Source: Actinomycetota bacterium
GTDB lineage: Bacteria > Actinomycetota > Acidimicrobiia > Acidimicrobiales > Ilumatobacteraceae
DNA length: 64,000 nt
Reading direction: 5' to 3'
Assembly (NCBI GenBank): GCA_026393475.1
Contig: JAPLAA010000104.1
Span: 186,001-250,000 of the forward strand
Shown here piece by piece: positions 30,477 through 38,388 of this stretch. The translations under genes were made by a program, and so were the position numbers. The notes under the pieces were generated by a model, which saw only the letters and a program-made list of their open reading frames with translations, was not told the origin of the DNA and did not search any database. Numbering within the stretch: position 1 is the stretch's first letter; the number at the start of each line of letters is the position of its first letter.

Positions 30477-31427
30477 TCAGAAATAGATGATCTGCTCGGC
30501 CTTGAGCTCGGCCTCGTCGAGATCGTCGGTGTAGGCGCCGGTGGAGAGGTACTTCCAGCCGCCGTCGCACACGATGAACACGATCGTGCCCTCCTCGATC
30601 TCGCTCGCGACCTTGGCCGCGCCGGCGAGCGCTGCGCCGCTGGAGATGCCCGCGAAGATGCCGCACTCGTTCACCAGGCGGCGGGTCCACTCGAGCGACT
30701 CACGAGGGCGGACGACCCGCTTGCGATCGAGGACCTCCATCCCCTGCCACATCTCGAACACCGGCGGGATGTAGCCGTCCTCCAGGTTGCGCAAACCCTC
30801 GACGCGCTCGCCGAGCGGCGGCTCGACCGCGACGATCTTCACGTCGGGCTTGTGCTCCTTGAGGTAGGTGCCGGTGCCCATGAGCGTGCCGCTGGTGCCG
30901 AGGCCCGCCACGAAGTGCGTGATCTCGGGGACGTCGCGCAGGATCTCGGGGCCCGTGCCCTCGTAGTGGGCCGACGGGTTCGCGTCGTTGCCGTACTGGT
31001 ACAGGAAGCACCACTCGGGATGCTCGGCCGCCATCTCCTGGGCGCGGCGCACGGCACCGTTGCTGCCCTCTTCACCAGGGGTGAGGATCACCTCGGCGCC
31101 GAACACCTCGAGCATCTGGCGACGCTCGATCGACACGCTGGCCGGCATGAGGATCTTGATCGGGTAGCCCTTGATCCGGGCGATCGCGGCGAGGGCGATG
31201 CCGGTGTTGCCCGAGGACGGCTCGACGATGGTCTGGCCGGGTTGCAGGCGCCCGTCCTTCTCGGCCTGCTCGATCATGTTCTTGGCGATGCGGTCCTTGA
31301 CCGACCCGAACGGGTTCTGCATCTCCAGCTTGGCGATGATGCGGACGCGAGGGTTCGGCGACAGGTTGCTGACGTCCACCGTGGGCGTGTTGCCGATGAG
31401 ATCGAGCACGCTGTGTGCGGGAATCAT
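30477..31427 (-). CDS. cysM: Cysteine synthase, CysM type
   Basis: A 316-residue PLP enzyme making cysteine. The PLP lysine is in NPFGSVKDR near residue 44, the phosphate loop SSGNTGIALAA near 72, and the GTSGTLMGTG loop near 175. Mycobacterial CysM uses O-phosphoserine and the sulfur carrier CysO; the closeness of a Mec-like JAMM protease upstream supports the CysM role rather than CysK. ATG 31427 has a strong AGGAGG 7 nt before it. Between it and mec lie a 10-bp repeat array and a 15-bp palindrome, possible regulation by sulfur state. CysO itself is not in the gap. Confidence 0.88.
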   Translation of the reverse strand: MIPAHSVLDLIGNTPTVDVSNLSPNPRVRIIAKLEMQNPFGSVKDRIAKNMIEQAEKDGRLQPGQTIVEPSSGNTGIALAAIARIKGYPIKILMPASVSIERRQMLEVFGAEVILTPGEEGSNGAVRRAQEMAAEHPEWCFLYQYGNDANPSAHYEGTGPEILRDVPEITHFVAGLGTSGTLMGTGTYLKEHKPDVKIVAVEPPLGERVEGLRNLEDGYIPPVFEMWQGMEVLDRKRVVRPRESLEWTRRLVNECGIFAGISSGAALAGAAKVASEIEEGTIVFIVCDGGWKYLSTGAYTDDLDEAELKAEQIIYF

Positions 31428-31437
31428 GTGCCGTCCT

Positions 31438-31447
31438 CCTGAGGAAC
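31438..31447 (-). promoter_or_regulatory. TTCCTCAGGA overlapping the cysM ribosome site
   Basis: This 10-mer, next to and overlapping AGGAGG, is the same as the heart of the 15-bp palindrome at 31570-31584. A regulator binding both could block cysM expression; speculative. Confidence 0.3.
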
Positions 31448-31464
31448 TGTCCATCTGTCCTGTT

Positions 31465-31534
31465 GCCGACCGTCGCCGACCGCTTCCGATTACTGCCGAC
31501 CGTTGCACATCACTGCCGACCGGGACCGATCGAC
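31465..31534. repeat. Seven-unit 10-bp repeat array upstream of cysM
   Basis: GCCGACCG occurs at 31465, 31475, 31495 and 31515, and the intervening 10-bp registers carry decayed forms (TCCGATTA at 31485, GCACATCA at 31505, ACCGATCG at 31525). The array lies 38-107 nt upstream of the cysM start, with the exact 10-bp step of one DNA turn. Confidence 0.65.
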
Positions 31535-31569
31535 GGCTGCCTGCATCTCAACAACGGAAATGCCGATCG

Positions 31570-31584
31570 GATTCCTCAGGAATC
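31570..31584. promoter_or_regulatory. 15-bp palindrome GATTCCT-c-AGGAATC
   Basis: A perfect dyad with a 1-nt centre, too tight for an RNA hairpin, 5 nt beyond the mec stop and upstream of cysM. Operator-like, factor unknown. Confidence 0.45.
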
Positions 31585-31589
31585 GTATC

Positions 31590-32021
31590 TCAGGCGACGG
31601 AGATGGGCTCTTCCGAGATCGCGCCGTCGACGATGCGGTAGCTGCGGCTCTCCGGCGCGCCCCGTTTCAGGCTCACGATCACGTAGTGCCAGCCCGGGTC
31701 GGGCGCCTGGGCGACGTCGGTGGGGCTCGGGTACGGCTCGCTGTGGGTGTGGCTGTGGACGACCCCGATCACCTCGAGGCCGGCGTCGTCGGCAGCACGT
31801 TCGGCCCGCAGGTGCTCGCGCGGGTCGATGCTGTACACCCGGGCCGACGCAGCGACGTTCGTGCACGGCACGAAGGTCTGCACCGTGTTGCCCCGGCCGA
31901 TCAGGAGCCCGCACGCCTCGAGCGGGTAGCCGTCGTACATGTGGCCGATCATCCTGGCGAACGCGGCGGACGGGAAGGTGAGCGGCGCCGGCGGAGGGTT
32001 GCGGTTCACGGGGGCGGCCAC
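31590..32021 (-). CDS. mec: Mec-like JAMM/M67 metallopeptidase
   Basis: A 143-residue JAB1/MPN metalloprotease. The JAMM motif is complete: Glu in LEACGLLIG near 34, and HSHTHSEPYPSPTD near 89-102 (HxH...SxxD). In mycobacteria Mec cleaves the CysO-cysteine adduct to release cysteine, and its gene neighbours cysO and cysM; here mec and cysM are adjacent with no cysO between. The start is GTG, 7 nt after a TACCCT box, so transcription is probably leaderless and the promoter overlaps that of the divergent EamA gene. Confidence 0.85.
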   Translation of the reverse strand: MAAPVNRNPPPAPLTFPSAAFARMIGHMYDGYPLEACGLLIGRGNTVQTFVPCTNVAASARVYSIDPREHLRAERAADDAGLEVIGVVHSHTHSEPYPSPTDVAQAPDPGWHYVIVSLKRGAPESRSYRIVDGAISEEPISVA

Positions 32022-32028
32022 GGCGAGG

Positions 32029-32038
32029 AGGGTAGCGT
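32029..32038. promoter_or_regulatory. Overlapping divergent -10 boxes of mec and EamA gene
   Basis: AGGGTAGCGT contains TACCCT (minus, 32029-32034, 7 nt before mec GTG) and TAGCGT (plus, 32033-32038, 9 nt before EamA GTG); the two boxes share the TA at 32033-32034, so only one polymerase can open them at a time. Confidence 0.45.
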
Positions 32039-32047
32039 CGTCGCGCC

Positions 32048-32872
32048 GTGCTGCTCGCCACCGTTCTCGCCCTCACCGCCGCGGTCCTGCACGCCGGGTG
32101 GAACCTCGCGATCAAGCAGGGCGGCGACCGATTCCTGGCGCTGTGGGGCCAGTTCACCCTGGCGGGAGCGATCGGGCTGGTCGTCATCCTCGCCGTCGGT
32201 GGCTTCCCGGCCAACGGCTGGTGGTGGGCGTTCCTGTCGGGCACGATCCATGTGCCGTACTGCGTGTACCTGGCCCGCGCCTACGACCACGGCGACTTCT
32301 CGCTCGTCTATCCGATGGCCCGAGGTGGTGGCGCGCTGCTCGCCGCGATCGGCGGGCTGCTGCTGCTCGACGACCATCTCAGCCCGCTGGGTATCGGGGC
32401 GATCGCTGTCGTGGCCGCCGGCCTGTTCCTCCTCGCGGGCAAGGCGAGGGGACCCGAACTGTGGGCCGCGCTGGTCGTGGCCGTCACCATCGGGGCCTAC
32501 TCGGTGAGCGACGCGAAAGGCATCCGCTCCACCGACAACGCGCTGTACGCCCTCGCCACGTTCGTCGGCACCGGCACGATGACCACCGCCTACGGGCTGG
32601 TCACCGGACGGGCGTCGGCGATGAGCCAGGCCATGCGGGTGAACTGGCGCCGGTTCCTCGTGCTCGGCATCGCGTCGTCGTTCACCTACGGCCTGGTGCA
32701 GTTCGCGTTCCGTCGAGCACCCGTCGGGTACGTGACCGCGCTGCGCGAGTCGAGCGTGGTGATCGCCGCGTTCGCCGGTTCGCGGGTGTTGGGCGAGGCC
32801 GCCGGTCGTCGGCGCATGGTGGCGTCGGGGGTGGTGGTCGCCGGCCTGATCACCCTGGTGGTGGCCCGGTAG
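32048..32872 (+). CDS. EamA/DMT-family transporter
   Basis: A 274-residue membrane protein with about ten hydrophobic segments in the two-repeat EamA arrangement; VYPMARGGGALLAA near 98 is the conserved mid-repeat region and the second repeat contains FTYGLVQFAFRRAPVGYVTALRESS. Drug/metabolite transporters export amino acids or metabolites; given mec next door, a cysteine or sulfur metabolite is an option, not a conclusion. GTG start 26 nt from the divergent mec start. Stop TAG at 32870 overlaps the probable promoter of smpB. Confidence 0.82.
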   Translation: MLLATVLALTAAVLHAGWNLAIKQGGDRFLALWGQFTLAGAIGLVVILAVGGFPANGWWWAFLSGTIHVPYCVYLARAYDHGDFSLVYPMARGGGALLAAIGGLLLLDDHLSPLGIGAIAVVAAGLFLLAGKARGPELWAALVVAVTIGAYSVSDAKGIRSTDNALYALATFVGTGTMTTAYGLVTGRASAMSQAMRVNWRRFLVLGIASSFTYGLVQFAFRRAPVGYVTALRESSVVIAAFAGSRVLGEAAGRRRMVASGVVVAGLITLVVAR

Positions 32873-32875
32873 CCT
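32870..32875 (+). promoter_or_regulatory. -10 box TAGCCT of smpB
   Basis: Overlaps the EamA TAG stop, and 11 nt separate it from the smpB ATG. Confidence 0.3.
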
Positions 32876-32886
32876 GACGTTCCCCT

Positions 32887-33396
32887 ATGGCAGCGTCGAG
32901 CGATCGTTCCGGAACCCAGCGCCAGAACAAGGTCATCGCCTCCAACCGTCGCGCCCGTCACGACTACGCCATCGAGGACACGCTCGAGGTCGGCATCGTG
33001 CTGCAGGGCAGCGAGGTGAAGGCCTGTCGAGAGGGCGCCGTCCGGCTGGCCGACTCGTACGCCCGCGTGATCCGCGGTCAGGTGTGGCTCGACGGGGTGC
33101 ACATCCCGCAGTACCAGTTCGCCCACGGCATCGGCGCCCACGACCCCAATCGGGCCCGCAAGTTGCTGATGCACCGACGCGAGATCGACAAGCTCGATGC
33201 GTTGGTGTCGCAGCAGCACGTGTCGCTGGTGCCGCTGTCGCTGTACTTCAAGGACGGCCGGGTGAAGGTCGAACTCGGCGTGGGCAAGGGCCGCAAGCAG
33301 GCCGACAAGCGCCAGGCGATCGCGGAGCGCGACACCATGCGCGAGGTGCAACGCGAGATGGGCCGTCAGGCCAAGGGCCAGGCCCGCAGGGGCTGA
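32887..33396 (+). CDS. smpB: SsrA-binding protein SmpB
   Basis: A 169-residue tmRNA-binding protein. ASNRRARHDYAIEDTLEVGIVLQGSEVKA (about residues 18-46) is the family core, with GQVWLDGVHIPQY near 67 and LYFKDGRVKVELGVGKGRK near 119-137. The C-terminal tail is basic and long as usual; it enters the mRNA channel of a stalled ribosome. The partner, tmRNA (ssrA), is encoded 9.1 kb away in this window. Start ATG has no clear Shine-Dalgarno site. Confidence 0.95.
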   Translation: MAASSDRSGTQRQNKVIASNRRARHDYAIEDTLEVGIVLQGSEVKACREGAVRLADSYARVIRGQVWLDGVHIPQYQFAHGIGAHDPNRARKLLMHRREIDKLDALVSQQHVSLVPLSLYFKDGRVKVELGVGKGRKQADKRQAIAERDTMREVQREMGRQAKGQARRG

Positions 33397-33421
33397 CCTC
33401 GAAGCCGGGCTCAGGTCGGGT

Positions 33422-34555
33422 TCAGGTCGGGCGCAGGCGCCGCCGCATCGCTGCGAACGGGCGCTCCACCAGCCAGAACGACGCCTCGGCCGCGAGCAGC
33501 GACAGGGGCAGCTGGATCGCCGCGGCCTGCAGCACCGACAGGTCGTCGAGGTAGTGGTAGACGAGCTGGAAGATCGGCACGTGCCACAGGTAGATCGCAT
33601 AACTGCGGCGCCCCACCCAGGTCGCGACCGATGAGCCCATCCATCGCGTGCCGGGAGCGACGACACCCTCGGCCAGTAGACCCGCGATGCCGGCCGACAC
33701 GATCGCCAGGCCGAACGACACGCCCGAGGTGAGGTTGTGCTCGGTCCATCCCGGCGTGCACGCGGCGACGACGATGAACGCGAACCCGACGGCCATCGCG
33801 ACGCGAGCTGCGGTGGCATGGCGCTGCACCCGATCGCGGACGTGGAACGCGTCGGTCATCACGACGACCGCGACGGCCGCTCCGGCGAGGAACTCCCACC
33901 CCCGAACGAACGGGTTGGTGAGGATGCGGACGTTGCCCTGATCGAGCTGTGCGGCGAGCACCGCGGTGATCACGCCACCCGCCAGTGTGAACGCGACGGT
34001 GGCACGGGCGAACGACGTCATCCGCCAACGCTGCCTGAGTGCGACGACGACGACGATGGGGAGCACGAAGTAGAACTGCTCCTCGCCCGACAGCGACCAG
34101 GTGTGATCGGTCGCCGGGCTCGGGTAGCCGCTGGTGGCGACGATGCCGAAGTCGGTGGTGTAGGTGGCGGCGAGGATCAGCCCCACCCACGACAGGTTCG
34201 GGAAGCCGGGCGCCACGAGGTGCACCACCGCCATGACGGCGAGCATGAGGTAGAGCGGTGGCAGCAGGCGCAGGAAGCGCCGCTTGTAGAACAGTGGCAG
34301 CGAGATCCGGGCGTGGTCGCGGTGTTCCTCGAGCAGCAACCTGGTGATGAGGTAGCCGCTGAGCGCGAAGAAGATCGTCACACCGATCTCACCCGCTCGG
34401 AACGCGTCGACGTGCAGGTGCGACGCCATGACCATCACCACGGCCAGTGCGCGCAGTCCGTCGAGTTCGCCGATGTAGCCCATGCGCGAACCGGCGATGT
34501 CGGTCGGCTCGATCCGCCGGCGGCCGGTCGTCGAGAGGTTCTGCGCGGTCCTCAA
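33422..34555 (-). CDS. Acyltransferase-3 family membrane protein (2)
   Basis: A 377-residue membrane acyltransferase. GYIGELDGLRALAVVMVMASHLHV has the motif histidine near 47, RRFLRLLPPLYLML near 92 and TWSLSGEEQFYFVLP near 148 are the OafA-type signatures; about ten hydrophobic segments follow, with RRSYAIYLWHVPIFQL near 315. It would O-acetylate a surface polymer. It starts at TTG 34555, unusual but 7 nt after a TACGAT box; the next in-frame ATG (34483) would also leave the domain intact. Ends near smpB convergently. Confidence 0.82.
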   Translation of the reverse strand: MRTAQNLSTTGRRRIEPTDIAGSRMGYIGELDGLRALAVVMVMASHLHVDAFRAGEIGVTIFFALSGYLITRLLLEEHRDHARISLPLFYKRRFLRLLPPLYLMLAVMAVVHLVAPGFPNLSWVGLILAATYTTDFGIVATSGYPSPATDHTWSLSGEEQFYFVLPIVVVVALRQRWRMTSFARATVAFTLAGGVITAVLAAQLDQGNVRILTNPFVRGWEFLAGAAVAVVVMTDAFHVRDRVQRHATAARVAMAVGFAFIVVAACTPGWTEHNLTSGVSFGLAIVSAGIAGLLAEGVVAPGTRWMGSSVATWVGRRSYAIYLWHVPIFQLVYHYLDDLSVLQAAAIQLPLSLLAAEASFWLVERPFAAMRRRLRPT

Positions 34556-34562
34556 GCCCTGG

Positions 34563-34568
34563 ATCGTA
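34563..34568 (-). promoter_or_regulatory. -10 box TACGAT setting a TTG start
   Basis: Seven nt before TTG 34555, the start of the second acyltransferase; this is the only evidence favouring the TTG over ATG 34483. Confidence 0.35.
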
Positions 34569-34662
34569 CGCAGCGTGGTCGTGTGCCGCCCGCCGCGTCC
34601 GTGTCGACTTCGTCAAGATCCGCCGCGGGCGGTGCGGACCGGAGGGCGCCGTCGACGGTCAC

Positions 34663-34668
34663 TAGTGT
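34663..34668 (+). promoter_or_regulatory. -10 box TAGTGT of acetoacetyl-CoA synthetase
   Basis: Eight nt before the GTG at 34677; near-leaderless promoter. Confidence 0.4.
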
Positions 34669-34676
34669 CGCCGCAC

Positions 34677-36686
34677 GTGAGCGACGACCGACGCGGCGAG
34701 ATCGTGTGGACACCCGAACCCGGCGCGGTGGCCGGGTGCAGGCTGGCATCGTTCTCGCGTGAGGCGTCGGCCCGGACCGGCCTCGATCTGCACGAGTACT
34801 CGTCGCTGTTGCGCTGGTCGATCGACGAGCCGGGGTCGTTCTGGGGCACGTTCGCCGACTGGGTGGGTGTGCAGTGGCACGACCGTCCGACCGACGCGCT
34901 CGCGTCGGCCACGATGCCGGGCGCCACCTGGTTCCCGAGCGGCACCCTGAACTACGCGGAGCACGCCGTGCGCTCGACGGGCGCAGCGCCCGCGATGGTG
35001 TCGTTGTCGCAGACGCGCGACCGGGTCGAGTGGTCGTGGGACGATCTGCGCGATGCGGTCGCTCGGTGTCGGGCGGGGCTCGTCCGGCTCGGCGTGCAGC
35101 GAGGCGATCGGGTCGCCGCGTTCCTCCCGAACATCGGTGAGACCATCGTCGCGTTCCTGGCGACCGCGAGCCTCGGTGCGGTGTGGAGCTCGTGCGCGCC
35201 CGAGTTCGGCGTGCGGGCCGTGATCGACCGCTGGTCGCAGCTCGAACCGACGGTGCTGATCGCCGTCGACGGCTACCGCTACGGTGCGAAGGACGTCGAC
35301 CGCCGCGCCGAGCTCGCCGAGATCGTCGGCGCGCTGCCCTCGCTCGAGCACGTCGTGCACCTGCCGTACCTCCACGCCCACCTCCACGCCCACCTCCACG
35401 CCGAGGCCGACGACGTGGCGACGACCACCTGGGTCGATCTCTGTGCCGAGGTGGGCCCGCTCGAGTTCGAGCCCGTGCCGTTCGACCACCCGCTGTACGT
35501 GCTGTTCTCGTCGGGCACCACGGGGCTGCCGAAGCCGATCGTCCACGGCCACGGTGGCATCACCCTCGAGCACCTGAAGGTGCTGGCGCTGCACCACGAC
35601 CTCGACCGTGGCGATCGGTTCATGTGGTTCACCACGACCGGCTGGATGATGTGGAACTACCTCGTGTCGGGCCTGTTGGTGGGCGCGACGATCGTGCTGT
35701 TCGACGGCGACCCGGCGGCGCCCGACCTGTCGGTCCTGTGGCGGATCGCGGCGGACGAGCACCTCGACGTGTTCGGCGTGAGCGCGCCGTTCCTGATGGC
35801 CTGTCGCAAGGCGGGCCTCGAACCCGGCACGACGTTCGACCTGTCGCGCCTCGCCCAGGTCGGCTCGACCGGTGCGCCACTGCCCGCCGACGGCTTCCGG
35901 TGGGTGCGCGACCATGTCGGCGCGTCGGTGCAGACCTGTTCGGTGAGCGGCGGCACCGACGTGTGCACCGCCTTCGTCGGCGGCGCTCCCACGCTCGCGG
36001 TGCGTGCGGGCGAGATCACGGCCCGGATGCTCGGCTGCGACGTGCGCGCGGTCGATCCCGACGGGGTCGACTGCCCTCCGGGGGTGACCGGCGAGTTGGT
36101 GATCTCGACCCCGTTGCCGTCGATGCCCGTCGGTCTGTGGGGCGACCCCACCGGCGAGCGGTATCGCGCCACCTACTTCGAGACGTTCCCGGGTCGCTGG
36201 CACCACGGCGACTGGATCACGTTCCACGACGACGGCGCCTGCGAGATCACCGGCCGGTCCGACGCCACGCTCAACCGGGGCGGCGTGCGGCTCGGCACGA
36301 GCGACTTCTACCGCGTGATCGAGTCGATGCCCGAGGTGGCCGACAGCGTGGTCGTGCACCTCGAGGACACCGACGGCGGACCCGGGACCCTGATCCTGCT
36401 CGTCGTGTGCAGCCCGGGCGCCCACCTCGACGACGACCTCCGCCGTCGCATCACGGTCGCGTTGCGCACCGAACTCTCGCCCCGTCACGTCCCGGACGTG
36501 ATCGATCAGCTGCGCGCGATCCCGCGGACCCTCTCCGGCAAGAAGCTCGAGGTGCCGATCAAGCGCCTCCTCGCCGGCCAACCGGCCGAACGCGTGGCGA
36601 GCCGCGGCTCGCTGAGCGACCCGACCGCCCTCGACGACGTGGTGGCATGGGCCGCTGCGCACCGAACGAACGGAGCTACCGCATGA
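34677..36686 (+). CDS. Acetoacetyl-CoA synthetase
   Basis: A 669-residue adenylate-forming ligase activating acetoacetate (EC 6.2.1.16) for re-use of ketone or PHB-derived carbon. The N-terminus has the AACS-type EYSSLLRWSIDEPGSFW (about 39-55); the P-loop is LYVLFSSGTTGLPKPIVHG near 274; TGWMMWNYLVSG and GRSDATLNRGGVRLG near 529 follow, and the C-terminal SGKKLEVPIKRLL has the catalytic lysine. Typical length for the family (about 650). It begins at GTG 34677 and overlaps the next gene by 4 nt. A 12-bp tandem repeat encodes HAHLHAHLHA inside. Confidence 0.88.
   Translation: MSDDRRGEIVWTPEPGAVAGCRLASFSREASARTGLDLHEYSSLLRWSIDEPGSFWGTFADWVGVQWHDRPTDALASATMPGATWFPSGTLNYAEHAVRSTGAAPAMVSLSQTRDRVEWSWDDLRDAVARCRAGLVRLGVQRGDRVAAFLPNIGETIVAFLATASLGAVWSSCAPEFGVRAVIDRWSQLEPTVLIAVDGYRYGAKDVDRRAELAEIVGALPSLEHVVHLPYLHAHLHAHLHAEADDVATTTWVDLCAEVGPLEFEPVPFDHPLYVLFSSGTTGLPKPIVHGHGGITLEHLKVLALHHDLDRGDRFMWFTTTGWMMWNYLVSGLLVGATIVLFDGDPAAPDLSVLWRIAADEHLDVFGVSAPFLMACRKAGLEPGTTFDLSRLAQVGSTGAPLPADGFRWVRDHVGASVQTCSVSGGTDVCTAFVGGAPTLAVRAGEITARMLGCDVRAVDPDGVDCPPGVTGELVISTPLPSMPVGLWGDPTGERYRATYFETFPGRWHHGDWITFHDDGACEITGRSDATLNRGGVRLGTSDFYRVIESMPEVADSVVVHLEDTDGGPGTLILLVVCSPGAHLDDDLRRRITVALRTELSPRHVPDVIDQLRAIPRTLSGKKLEVPIKRLLAGQPAERVASRGSLSDPTALDDVVAWAAAHRTNGATA
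35370..35402. repeat. 12-bp coding repeat CTCCACGCCCAC, 2.75 copies
   Basis: Within the acetoacetyl-CoA synthetase, encoding a His-Leu-His-Ala ladder in a surface loop before the P-loop. In-frame unit, so expansion is tolerated. Confidence 0.7.
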
Positions 36687-37291
36687 CCAAGCCGACGGCA
36701 CGCCACGCTCTCGCCGGCGACCTGCCCGCTCTCGAGACCGCGCTGGCGATGGCCTTCGCCGACGATCCGATGATCCTGTGGGTGACCGGACTGGCCGACC
36801 GCGAGCGACGCATCGAGGCGTCAGCACCCGGCTTCTTCCGCCCGGCGCTCGCCGCAGGGATCCAGCGAGGTCACCTCTACACGGTGGACGGCTGCGGTGG
36901 CGGGGCGCTGTGGACCCCGCCCGACGTCCGCCCGTTCCGCGAGGACGAGGGCGCGGCGTTCGGGGCGGCGATCCACGAGCACCTGGGCGAGGCAGCGACG
37001 GGCCGGCTCGTGACACTCGGCGAGTTCGTCGCGTCGCACCATCCGCACGACGTGGCCCACTTCTACCTGTTCCTCCTGGGAGCCGCCGCGCAGGGCCGCG
37101 GGATCGGCGCAACCGTCATCCGGCCGGTCCTCGACCGCTGCGACGCCGACGGCCTCCCGGCGTACCTCGAGTCATCGAGCGAGCAGAACCTGTCCTTCTA
37201 CGCCCGCCACGGCTTCCGTCAGCTGTGGGAGGACCGCCCGGCCCCGGACGGCCCCACGTTCCGTGGCATGTGGCGCGATCCGCAACGATGA
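36683..37291 (+). CDS. GNAT-family N-acetyltransferase
   Basis: A 202-residue acetyltransferase. The acetyl-CoA loop is AAAQGRGIGATVIRPVLDRC near 140-158 (motif A Q-x-x-G-x-G/A), with YLFLLGA before it and SSEQNLSFYARHGF near 170-184 after it. The N-terminal half binds an unknown acceptor. It overlaps the acetoacetyl-CoA synthetase stop by four bases (ATGA), so they are cotranslated, though a shared pathway is not obvious. Converges on corA. Confidence 0.82.
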   Translation: MTKPTARHALAGDLPALETALAMAFADDPMILWVTGLADRERRIEASAPGFFRPALAAGIQRGHLYTVDGCGGGALWTPPDVRPFREDEGAAFGAAIHEHLGEAATGRLVTLGEFVASHHPHDVAHFYLFLLGAAAQGRGIGATVIRPVLDRCDADGLPAYLESSSEQNLSFYARHGFRQLWEDRPAPDGPTFRGMWRDPQR

Positions 37292-37303
37292 TCGATCTGG
37301 CGG

Positions 37304-38271
37304 TCAGAGCCAACCGCTGCGCTTGAAGCCGCGGCGCATGACGAGCGCGATCGCCGCCATGCCCACGAGAACCATCGGATACCCGTACCGCCAGTGGGTC
37401 TCCGGGAAGTGGTCGAAGTTCATGCCGTAGATCCCGGCGATCAGGGTGGGCACTGCCGCCATCGCCACCCAGGCGCTGATCTTGCGCATGTCGTCGTTCT
37501 GTTGGACCGAGATCTGGGCGAGGCTGGCGGTCAGTGCCGCATCGAGCAGGTTCTGGAGCGACTGCGTTCGGGTGACGGTGCGATCGAGTTGATCCGCTGC
37601 CTCAGCTCCGCGAGCACGTCGTCGTCGAGCCGCTGTCCACGCTGGCGCATGAGCCGATTCAGCGGATCCTGGAGCGCATCGATCGCGACCAGGAGCTCGC
37701 GAACCTGGCGCTTGAGCGCGTACAGACGACGAACGGGTTGGTGCCGAGTCTCGGAGAAGACGTCCCGCTCCACCTCGACGGCGTCCTTCTCGAAGCCGTC
37801 GATCGCCGGTTGGTAGTCGTTGATGACCCGACCGACGACCGCAGCGAGGACGCCCATCGGCCCGCCGTGCAGTCGATCAGGATCGGACTCGAGCGTGGCG
37901 CGGAGTTTGGCGAGGGGACTCGCCTGGCCGTGTCGGACCGTGATGACCGCGCGCGGCCCGGCGATCACGGTCATCTCGCCGAGGACGATCGTCTCGGACG
38001 CGTCGTCGTAGCGAGCGGTCCGCAACACGAGTTGCGTGATCGGCCCGTCGAGCGACAGCACCGGACGTTCGTGAGGCGCCAGGAGCTCTGCAGCCTCGAT
38101 CTCGTCCAGACCGAGCGCCTCGCACGCTTCGCCGAGTTCGCTCGCGTTCGGCATCCGGAAGCCGAGCCACGCGAAGCCCGAGCCCGAGGACACCCATGAC
38201 GACAGCGACGGAGCGTCGGCGCCGAGGTCGACACGGCGACCCTCGACGTAGGCAGCACAGTCGACGAGCAT
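37304..38271 (-). pseudogene. corA: CorA-type Mg/Co transporter, frameshifted
   Basis: Two frames together make one CorA. The first runs MLVDCAAYVEGRRVDLG from 38271 to a stop at 37531; the second gives DQLDRTVTRTQSLQNLL and then AVPTLIAGIYGMNFDHFPE and RRGFKRSGWL to 37304. They switch near 37590-37605, where QRLDDDVLAELRQ passes into another frame. The whole span (968 nt) would be about 322 codons, normal for actinobacterial CorA, so a single lost or gained base explains it: either a true mutation or a sequencing error. The signature GMN and both transmembrane helices are intact in the second part. CACACT lies 6 nt before the start. Confidence 0.75.
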
Positions 38272-38376
38272 TCGCACAGTGTGGCCCAGACCCGATGCTC
38301 CGGCGGAGCTGTCGGCACGGGCCGCGCCCCCGGTACTACGACCAACGTTCACTATCAGCCCACCTGCCGCGACCGT

Positions 38377-38382
38377 CAGATT
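38377..38382 (+). promoter_or_regulatory. Weak -10 box CAGATT of ABC exporter gene
   Basis: Six nt before GTG 38389. Imperfect (CANNNT), but sets the start between two alternatives at 38281 and 38431. Confidence 0.25.
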
Positions 38383-38388
38383 GGCAAG

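Noticed and set aside
31465..31534. Plasmid- or chromosome-replication iterons
   Set aside because: No replication initiator gene, no AT-rich unwinding element; lies in a sulfur-gene promoter region.
37304..37489. Separate small membrane gene with GMN motif
   Set aside because: It is the C-terminus of the frameshifted corA, not an independent gene.
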